Shown one piece after another: positions 1-5,002 of a stretch of 5,002 nucleotides of DNA; position 1 is the stretch's first letter, and each line of letters begins with the position of its first letter. The notes below the pieces were generated by a model, which made no database searches, had not been told where the DNA came from, and worked only from the letters and a program-made list of their open reading frames with translations. This DNA comes from an uncultured Phascolarctobacterium sp. Lineage in GTDB: Bacteria; Bacillota; Negativicutes; Acidaminococcales; Acidaminococcaceae. The DNA is taken from contig URVO01000110.1 of assembly GCA_900551335.1 (NCBI GenBank), positions 1 to 5,002 on the forward strand. The letters run 5' to 3'. A program made the translations under genes and the position numbers.

Positions 1-2213
1 TAGCCTGCGAAATGCTGCAGAAGCGAAAAGATACGGTCGCTGAGCTCCTCAGGAATATCATGCAGCCGCTTCGCGCCCTCGATGAACGATGCGCGCATGG
101 AATCCAGCTCCTTCGCCTTCTTCTTGCCCATCGCACGGCGCAAAATATCTGCCTGGCCCAGCGTAAAGCCTGCCAGCGCAGAGGTTATCTGCATAACCTG
201 CTCCTGGTAAAGAATAACGCCATAGGTATCCTCAAGGATAGGCTCCATCAATGGATGCAGCACCTCCGCCGTGCGCTGGCCGTGACGACCGGCGATAAAG
301 TCCTCCGCCATGCCCGTTCCCAAGGGACCAGGACGATAGAGAGCCACGAGCGGAATCAAATCCTCAAAGCTTTCCGGCGCCAAATCCATAACCAGCTTTG
401 TGATGCCCGCCGACTCCAGCTGGAAAACGCAGGCCGTTTCGCCGCGGCAGAGCATCTCGCAGGTTTCCTTATCATGCAGCGGAATATTGTCGATATCCAC
501 CGTCTCGCCTGTCGTCTCCTTGATGAACTGTATGCAGTCACCAATAACCGTCAGCGTGCGCAGGCCGAGAAAGTCCATCTTCAGCAGGCCCAGCTCCTCC
601 ACCTTGTTTTTATCATATTGCGTAATCACGCCGCTGTCACTGCCCTGCTGCAGCGGCACATAGTCGCGCAAATCGCGCGGTGCGATAATAACACCGGCGG
701 CGTGCGTGCCTGCGTTGCGCGGCAGGCCCTCGACGCTGCGCGCCAGATCGACGAGCTTTTTAACCTCGGGACGTGACTCGTAGGCGCGTTTAAAATCGTT
801 GCTGGACTTCAGCGCCTTATCGAGCGTAATGCCCAGCTCGCGCGGAATCATCTTGGCCACCTCATCGACAGAGGTGTAGCTCATGCCCAGTGCCTTGCCG
901 ACGTCGCGCACCGCAGCGCGCGCCTGCAGCGTACCGAAGGTGATAATCTGCGACACGCGCTCCTGCCCATAACGGCGGACAACGTAATCGAGCACCTGGT
1001 TGCGCTTTACATAGCAAAAGTCTGTATCAATATCCGGCATGCTTACGCGCTCCGGATTCAAAAAGCGTTCAAACAGCAGGTGGTAGCGCAGCGGCTCAAT
1101 ATTCGTGATGCGCAAAAGATAGGCCACGATGCTGCCTGCCGCACTGCCACGTCCCGGCCCAACGGGAATATCATGGCTGCGGCAATAGTTGATGAAGTCC
1201 CAGACGATGAGGAAGTAGCAGGCATAGCCCATCGTATTGATGATGTCCAGCTCAAAATCCAGACGCTTGCGCACCGTCTCGTCCACGACCTCGTAGCGCT
1301 CCGGCAAAGCCTCCTCGCACAAATGGCGCAGATAGCTTACGGCATCAAAGCCCTCCGGCACAGGAAACTCCGGCAGCAGCAGATGGCCGAACTCCAGCTT
1401 GACGTTGCAGCGGTCGGCAATCCTGCAGGTATTCTCCAGCGCCTCCGGATAGCCGCCAAAAAGCTCCGCCATCTCCTCCGCACTTTTAAGATAAAAGCTG
1501 TCGTTAGGGAAACGCATACGGCCCGGGTCGTCAACATTGCTCGTCGTCTGAATGCACAGCAGCACGTCCTGCGCCTCTGCGTCCTCACGGCGCACATAAT
1601 GCAGGTCGTTCGTCGCCACCAGACCTATGCCAAACTCCTGCGCCAGCTGACGCAATCCCTCGGCAGCAGTTTTTTCCTCGGGAATATCGTGATTCTGGAT
1701 TTCCAGAAAATAATTGTCCTTGCCAAAAATGTCGATATATTCCTGCACGCAGCGACGCGCACCGTCCATATTGCCGCTGTTTATCAAACGCGGCACCTCA
1801 CCGGCGATGCAGGCGCTGAGGCAGATAATGCCCTCGCTATAGGTGCGCAGGACGTCCTTATCTACGCGAGGCTTATAATAAAAACCTTCCAGCTGTCCCT
1901 TGCTGACAATCTTCATGAGATTGTGATAGCCAATATCATTTTCGGCCAGCAGAATCAGATGGTAACGCGTTTTCTCGGTCATATCAAGATGCGAGCCCTT
2001 CGCCAGGTACACCTCGCAGCCGATAATCGGCTTGATGCCTGCCTTCGTGCATTCCTGATAAAACTCCACTGCGCCGTACATTACGCCGTGGTCAGTAATC
2101 GCCAGGCTGTCCATCCCCAGCTCCTTCGCATAGGCGACAAGCTCAGGGATTTTCGACGCGCCGTCGAGCAGGCTGTATTCTGTATGTACATGTAAATGTG
2201 TAAATCGTTGCAT
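1..2213 (-). CDS. dnaE: DNA polymerase III subunit alpha (DnaE), N-terminal 737 residues, C-terminus beyond left edge
   Basis: This is the catalytic subunit of the replicative DNA polymerase III, which extends primed DNA in the cytoplasm. The N-terminal PHP domain (about residues 1-210) opens with HLHVHTEYSLLDG (H8, H10), followed by ITDHG (D41, H42), GCEVY (E67), YHL (H85), C135 and NDLHY (D203, H205), so the usual PHP metal-binding residues look intact. The polymerase palm carries the PGRGSAAGS motif, the catalytic pair in PDIDTDF (D394, D396) and the third aspartate in KMDFLGLRT (D547). The YRPGPLGTGM and RRAMGKKKAKELD motifs of the palm/fingers follow. The ATG start at 2213-2211 is supported by GAGGA at 2223-2219, five bases upstream, and by alignment of the first residues with known DnaE N-termini. 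Family members are about 1,100-1,200 residues, so roughly 400 (rest of fingers, beta-clamp and OB regions) are missing only because the window ends. No frameshift is seen. Identification is secure; assignment to the DnaE1 or DnaE3 subgroup is not attempted. Confidence 0.97.
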   Translation of the reverse strand, partial: MQRFTHLHVHTEYSLLDGASKIPELVAYAKELGMDSLAITDHGVMYGAVEFYQECTKAGIKPIIGCEVYLAKGSHLDMTEKTRYHLILLAENDIGYHNLMKIVSKGQLEGFYYKPRVDKDVLRTYSEGIICLSACIAGEVPRLINSGNMDGARRCVQEYIDIFGKDNYFLEIQNHDIPEEKTAAEGLRQLAQEFGIGLVATNDLHYVRREDAEAQDVLLCIQTTSNVDDPGRMRFPNDSFYLKSAEEMAELFGGYPEALENTCRIADRCNVKLEFGHLLLPEFPVPEGFDAVSYLRHLCEEALPERYEVVDETVRKRLDFELDIINTMGYACYFLIVWDFINYCRSHDIPVGPGRGSAAGSIVAYLLRITNIEPLRYHLLFERFLNPERVSMPDIDTDFCYVKRNQVLDYVVRRYGQERVSQIITFGTLQARAAVRDVGKALGMSYTSVDEVAKMIPRELGITLDKALKSSNDFKRAYESRPEVKKLVDLARSVEGLPRNAGTHAAGVIIAPRDLRDYVPLQQGSDSGVITQYDKNKVEELGLLKMDFLGLRTLTVIGDCIQFIKETTGETVDIDNIPLHDKETCEMLCRGETACVFQLESAGITKLVMDLAPESFEDLIPLVALYRPGPLGTGMAEDFIAGRHGQRTAEVLHPLMEPILEDTYGVILYQEQVMQITSALAGFTLGQADILRRAMGKKKAKELDSMRASFIEGAKRLHDIPEELSDRIFSLLQHFAG

Positions 2214-2234
2214 GATGTTCCTCGTTTTATTTTA

Positions 2235-2263
2235 AAATTGGGGTTTATATAATCCCCCAATTT
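2235..2263 (-). terminator. Hairpin overlapping symporter stop codon; possible weak terminator
   Basis: A perfect 9-bp inverted repeat, AAATTGGGG / CCCCAATTT, occupies 2235-2243 and 2255-2263 with an 11-base loop. On the minus strand it begins inside the symporter stop codon and ends about 21 bases before the dnaE start. The 3' arm runs into TTTTAAAATAAAA rather than a clean run of T, so as an intrinsic terminator it is weak. It could partly separate the symporter transcript from dnaE, or simply cap the upstream message. The loop contains a TATATAA-like sequence that might serve as a -10 for dnaE, with a poor TTGGAA -35 and a spacer longer than optimal. The pairing is seen directly; the function is inferred. 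Confidence 0.4.
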
Positions 2264-3635
2264 ACCTTTCTTTCCAAAATAAACCTATCATTAAAAAAAA
2301 TAAATTATAGCACAATGCTGGCAGCAGGCTGTTCACCTCAATGCTGCTGATGTGCCGCCAAAAGAGCGCCGCAAAAATGCCTGCGCCCATAGCCGCCACG
2401 CCCATCGAGGCGCGCACCTTCCTCGGGAAGAAGATGCAAAACGTCAGCGGCAGAAAAATACCGCTGCCCCTGAGCGCCATCGACAGATAATTCCATTCCA
2501 GCACCGACGAATCAAGATGCAGGAACACGAACACCATCGCCGCTACCGACACTGCCAGCACGCTCAAGCGGCTCGCCCAAAGCTGCCCCTGCGCCGTCAG
2601 TCCGGTCAACACCTTCGTCACAACGTCACGCGAAATCATCGTGCCTACGCCTAGTGCCAGTCCGGCAATCGAGCCGAGCGCCGACAACAGCACTGCCGCC
2701 AGTCCGATACCGCCCAGCCATTCAGGCAAATACGTTGCCAGATAAAGCGGCAGCGCATCAATCGAATTTATCTCCGGATGCTGCACATGCATGAACATGC
2801 CAATCATCACCGAGGGCAAACCGACGGGAATCACCACCAGCGCTGCGCTCAGGCAGCCTGCTGCCGCAGCTCTGCCATTTTTCGCGCTGAAAATCGCCTG
2901 CACATAGGTCTGCGTCGAAATAACGCCCACAATCATTGCGCCCAAGCTGAATAAGCCGTCGCCAACGCCGCGTCCGAACAGGCTGAACCACGGCTGCTCC
3001 GGAAAAACTGCGCGTATCCCCGTATAGCCGCCCATATCATTATAAGCCAGCAATCCGCCTACAAAAATGCTTGCGAAAATCAGCGTAATCTTAAAAATGC
3101 CGGCCATACCGCTGCTCGACAAACCGCCGAAGAAAACCAGCGCCGCCGTAACCATAATAATCACACCCGCCGCCAGCGTCAGCGGTACATTGAAAATCCC
3201 GGCCACGAGATGCAGCGCCGTCAGCGTGCTCGCCACAATACTGAAAAAAATTCCGGCGCAGGCGCTCAGCGTCGCCAGCCACCCCGCAGGCTTGCCGTAA
3301 TTCGTAACGAGAAACTCCGCTATCGTCGTCAGTCCGCTGCGGCGCAGAGGCACAGAATAAAAAATTGCCATAAGCATCAGCGCGATACCGCTGCCCAGCG
3401 TGAACCACCACGCCGTCAGTCCCAGCTTAAAGCCGAGCTGCGCCGTGCCCACCGTCGCCGCACCGCCGACAATCGTGCCGATAATCGTGCCGGCCACCAT
3501 GCCTGCGCCCGCGCTGCGGCCGCCGACATTATAGTCCTCCGCGGACTTCACCTGCCGCGCTGCAAAAATGCCCGGCAGCATTGTCACCAGCAGGGTTATT
3601 ATCAAGCTAAAAAAATGCGTGCTTGTCAATTGCAT
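2262..3635 (-). CDS. Sodium:solute symporter family (SSS) membrane transporter, substrate unknown
   Basis: This is a complete 457-residue integral membrane protein of the sodium/solute symporter family (TC 2.A.21), which imports a small solute using the sodium gradient. Hydrophobic segments are visible near residues 8-26, 46-66, 75-95, 119-146, 150-170, 178-198, 228-248, 256-282 and 307-333, with several more to the C-terminus. That is consistent with the family's usual 12-13 helices and its length of 450-550. Family hallmarks are the EDYNVGGRSAG stretch before helix 2, STQTYVQAIFSAKNGR at the helix 7/8 boundary, and the SALGSIAGLALGVGTMISRDVV segment in the region that holds sodium-site residues in characterised members. 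The ATG at 3635-3633 is preferred over the GTG three codons upstream, because AAGGGG at 3649-3644 sits eight bases before the ATG but overlaps the GTG. It ends in FWKER-TAA, 48 bases before dnaE on the same strand. The substrate (pantothenate, proline, a carboxylate, etc.) cannot be decided from sequence alone. Confidence 0.9.
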   Translation of the reverse strand: MQLTSTHFFSLIITLLVTMLPGIFAARQVKSAEDYNVGGRSAGAGMVAGTIIGTIVGGAATVGTAQLGFKLGLTAWWFTLGSGIALMLMAIFYSVPLRRSGLTTIAEFLVTNYGKPAGWLATLSACAGIFFSIVASTLTALHLVAGIFNVPLTLAAGVIIMVTAALVFFGGLSSSGMAGIFKITLIFASIFVGGLLAYNDMGGYTGIRAVFPEQPWFSLFGRGVGDGLFSLGAMIVGVISTQTYVQAIFSAKNGRAAAAGCLSAALVVIPVGLPSVMIGMFMHVQHPEINSIDALPLYLATYLPEWLGGIGLAAVLLSALGSIAGLALGVGTMISRDVVTKVLTGLTAQGQLWASRLSVLAVSVAAMVFVFLHLDSSVLEWNYLSMALRGSGIFLPLTFCIFFPRKVRASMGVAAMGAGIFAALFWRHISSIEVNSLLPALCYNLFFLMIGLFWKER

Positions 3636-3643
3636 TCTACGCA

Positions 3644-3649
3644 CCCCTT
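3644..3649 (-). promoter_or_regulatory. Ribosome binding site that decides the symporter start
   Basis: On the minus strand the sequence reads AAGGGGTGCGTAGAATG. AAGGGG is a good match to the Shine-Dalgarno core and lies eight bases before the ATG at 3635. The in-frame GTG at 3644-3642 overlaps this element and would lack a properly spaced site, so the longer 460-residue reading is less likely. Confidence 0.65.
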
Positions 3650-3689
3650 ATCTATAAAATCATAGCCAAAGCCAGCCTTTCGAATATAT

Positions 3690-3698
3690 AGTATAGCA
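3690..3698 (-). promoter_or_regulatory. Probable extended -10 promoter for the symporter
   Basis: On the minus strand the sequence TGCTATACT is an extended -10 element (TGn followed by TATACT, one mismatch to TATAAT). The hexamer 17 bases upstream is only a T-rich run, so there is no good -35; this is tolerated in extended -10 promoters. Transcription would begin near 3683, giving a leader of about 48 bases before the ATG at 3635. No other convincing leftward promoter is seen in the intergenic region. Confidence 0.45.
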
Positions 3699-3786
3699 TA
3701 AATCACTAGGTAAAAAAAGGAGCACTAGCCTGCAAATAGCTGCCTAAAAATTTTTTCTGCATTAATTGTAAAAAAGCATCTTTTGC

Positions 3787-3859
3787 AACTAATGTTACAC
3801 AAAAACCTCCCGGAAAAAGTTGCACAAATCGGTTTTTTTCTGTATAATTAATGTTACAC
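3787..3859. repeat. Direct repeat pair bracketing the rightward promoter core; candidate operator
   Basis: The sequence AACTAATGTTACAC at 3787-3800 recurs as AATTAATGTTACAC at 3846-3859, matching at 13 of 14 positions with a 59-base period. The second copy overlaps the end of the -10 element and the expected transcription start. The first lies about 20 bases upstream of the -35. A weaker relative, AGTTGCAC at 3818-3825, coincides with the -35 itself. This is a typical arrangement for repressor or activator sites, but I do not recognise the motif as a named regulator's site. Confidence 0.45.
3820..3848 (+). promoter_or_regulatory. Strong sigma-A/sigma-70-type promoter for the NuoF-GltD fusion gene
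   Basis: The -35 is TTGCAC at 3820-3825 (four of six matches to TTGACA). The -10 is a perfect TATAAT at 3843-3848, and the spacer is exactly 17 bases. Transcription should start near 3855, leaving a leader of about 45 bases. The leader contains a short TACAC/GTGTA inverted repeat (3855-3859 and 3873-3877) and a run of seven T just before the ribosome binding site. Confidence 0.8.
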
Positions 3860-3887
3860 GATTTAAGTATTAGTGTATGCTTTTTTT

Positions 3888-3892
3888 GGAGG
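3888..3892 (+). promoter_or_regulatory. Ribosome binding site of the NuoF-GltD fusion gene
   Basis: GGAGG lies seven bases before the ATG at 3900. It is a full-strength Shine-Dalgarno site at ideal spacing, which fixes the start codon and suggests efficient translation. Confidence 0.85.
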
Positions 3893-3899
3893 AAAAACT

Positions 3900-5002
3900 A
3901 TGAGTCGTTTAAAAATCGAAACACCTGACCAAGCCCAGCTTACGGTCGAACGTCTTTATAAGGACCTGGAGCGACACATTATTGCCAGCCCTCCGGGACT
4001 CTGCCCGGTTGATCTGCAGCTTTCTTTCCTGAAGGTCTGCCATGCTCAAACCTGCGGTAAATGCGTGCCCTGCCGCGTAGGTCTCGGCCAGCTGCAGCAT
4101 CTCATGGAGGATGTTCTGGACGGCAAAGCCGACATGCACACTCTCGACCTTATCGAAAGCACCGCACAAAACGTTGCTAACAGCGCAGACTGCGCTATCG
4201 GCTTCGAGGCTGCCAAAATGGTGCTCGCAGGCCTCGAAGGCTTCCGTGAGGATTATATCAACCACATCAAAAAGGGCAAATGCTCTATCCATATCCATAA
4301 CTCTATCCCCTGCGTGGCTCTGTGCCCGGCACAGGTCGACATCCCCGGCTACATCGCCCTCGTTGGCGCTGGCCGTTATGCCGACGCTGTTAAGCTCATA
4401 CGCAAGGATAATCCGTTCCCGACTGCCTGCGGCCTTATCTGCGAGCATCCATGTGAAGCACGCTGCCGTCGCAGCATGATTGACGCACCGATAAATATTC
4501 GCGGCCTGAAACGTATGGCTGTCGACAATGCGCCCAGCAACACTGTGCCCCTGCCCGAAAAACAGCCTGCAACCAACAAGCGCGTGGCTATCATCGGCGG
4601 CGGCCCCAGCGGTCTGGCCTGCGCCTACTATCTGGAGCTCATGGGACACCATGCTGTTGTTTTTGAAGAAAAGAGCAAGCTCGGCGGCATGCTGCGCTAC
4701 GGTATCCCTGCTTACCGCTTCCCGCGTGAGCGTCTGCAGGAGGACCTCGATGCTATTTTGTCTTCCGGCGTAGAGGTGCATAGAAACACTAAAATCGGCA
4801 ACGGCGAAGGCGAAATCCCCTTCGAAAAGCTGCGCGAGGAATTTGACGCTGTTTACATTGCTATCGGCGCACACACAGATAAGAAAATCGGTATTGACGG
4901 CGAAGACTCCAAGGGTGTTATCAGTGCGGTAGAAATGCTGCGCAACATCGGCGAGGAGAAAATGCCGGACTTTAAGGATAAAACCGTTGTCGTTATCGGC
5001 GG
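3900..5002 (+). CDS. NuoF-type [4Fe-4S] module fused to GltD-like FAD/NAD(P) oxidoreductase, C-terminus beyond right edge
   Basis: The first 367 residues of a cytoplasmic iron-sulfur flavoprotein are present. Residues about 45-128 match the C-terminal N3-cluster domain of NuoF: TCGKCVPCRVG with C52, C55, C58, and the fourth ligand C98 forty residues on, followed by a FREDYINHIKKGKC tail. The FMN/NADH-binding part of NuoF is absent. Residues about 128-210 are the GltD-type double-cluster domain, with PCVALCPAQVDIPGYI (C138, C142) and ACGLICEHPCEARCRR (C177, C181, C185, C189). The first Rossmann fold, for FAD, has GGGPSG at 233-238 and an acidic E256 at the end of strand 2. The LGGMLRYGIPAYR motif typical of GltD, NfnB and dihydropyrimidine dehydrogenase follows. 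A second dinucleotide motif, VVVIGG, begins at the window edge. True glutamate synthase is unlikely, given the NuoF module and no neighbouring large subunit on the left. A subunit of a hydrogenase-, formate dehydrogenase- or Stn/Nfn-like electron-transfer complex is more likely. The domain assignment is firm and the complex is inferred. Confidence 0.88.
   Translation, partial: MSRLKIETPDQAQLTVERLYKDLERHIIASPPGLCPVDLQLSFLKVCHAQTCGKCVPCRVGLGQLQHLMEDVLDGKADMHTLDLIESTAQNVANSADCAIGFEAAKMVLAGLEGFREDYINHIKKGKCSIHIHNSIPCVALCPAQVDIPGYIALVGAGRYADAVKLIRKDNPFPTACGLICEHPCEARCRRSMIDAPINIRGLKRMAVDNAPSNTVPLPEKQPATNKRVAIIGGGPSGLACAYYLELMGHHAVVFEEKSKLGGMLRYGIPAYRFPRERLQEDLDAILSSGVEVHRNTKIGNGEGEIPFEKLREEFDAVYIAIGAHTDKKIGIDGEDSKGVISAVEMLRNIGEEKMPDFKDKTVVVIG

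Noticed and set aside
12..776. Plus-strand open frame of 254 codons opposite dnaE
   Set aside because: It lies wholly within the DnaE coding region on the other strand, with no family resemblance and shadow-type composition.
1080..2195. Long plus-strand open frame of 371 codons opposite dnaE
   Set aside because: It is antisense to the strongly conserved DnaE frame. Its translation is rich in H, Q, R and A without any recognisable domain, and no ribosome binding site was identified. It is a shadow of GC-biased codon use.
3636..3644. GTG start giving a symporter three residues longer
   Set aside because: The Shine-Dalgarno AAGGGG overlaps this GTG, whereas it is ideally placed for the downstream ATG at 3635.
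3210..3665. Plus-strand open frame of 151 codons opposite the symporter
   Set aside because: Arginine- and alanine-rich shadow of the hydrophobic symporter sequence; no start signals.
3745..3795. Intrinsic terminator in the AT-rich divergent region (AAAAATTTTTT and GCATCTTTTGC)
   Set aside because: The stems are three base pairs or pure A/T, and no gene ends nearby that would need a terminator.
3781..3859. Rex (redox-sensing repressor) operator upstream of the flavoprotein gene
   Set aside because: GTTACACAAA and GTTGCACAAA loosely resemble half of a Rex site, but the palindromic partner half is missing, so the regulator cannot be named.
3909..4874. Minus-strand open frame of 321 codons opposite the NuoF-GltD gene
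   Set aside because: The plus strand here encodes clear cysteine-cluster and Rossmann motifs and has a promoter and Shine-Dalgarno site. The antisense frame has neither motifs nor signals.

Overview
The window reads as an ordinary chromosomal segment of an anaerobic, fermentative bacterium. GC content is moderate, Shine-Dalgarno sites are strong, and the intergenic regions are AT-rich. The DnaE sequence, together with a NuoF/GltD-type fused flavoprotein, fits a Firmicutes-like anaerobe, possibly Negativicutes (Selenomonas/Veillonella/Acidaminococcus relatives). That placement is inferred from recalled family resemblance, not from a search.

Layout. Positions 1-2213 on the minus strand hold the first 737 residues of DnaE, the DNA polymerase III alpha subunit; its C-terminal part runs off the left edge. 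Upstream of it on the same strand, 48 bases away, is a complete sodium:solute symporter (SSS family) gene at 2262-3635. A short hairpin overlaps the symporter stop codon and lies between the two genes. A 264-base AT-rich divergent intergenic region (3636-3899) follows. It contains a probable extended -10 promoter firing left into the symporter and a near-consensus sigma-A-type promoter firing right. From 3900 to the right edge on the plus strand is the first 367 residues of an iron-sulfur flavoprotein. It consists of the NuoF-type N3 [4Fe-4S] module joined to a GltD-like FAD/NAD(P) oxidoreductase.

How the genes relate. The two leftward genes (transporter and replicative polymerase) have no obvious functional link and may share transcription only through leaky read-through. 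The rightward gene has its own strong promoter and is probably the first gene of a redox operon. Proteins of this NuoF-GltD type are typically encoded beside NuoE/NuoF-like and [FeFe]-hydrogenase or formate dehydrogenase subunits, in complexes that move electrons between NAD(P)H and ferredoxin; those partners would lie beyond the right edge. A 14-base near-perfect direct repeat brackets the core of its promoter and is the best candidate for a regulatory site here.

I see no RNA genes, CRISPR arrays, insertion sequences or phage genes. The most unusual content is the cysteine layout of the fused flavoprotein and the repeats at its promoter. Nothing in the window amounts to an undescribed system.
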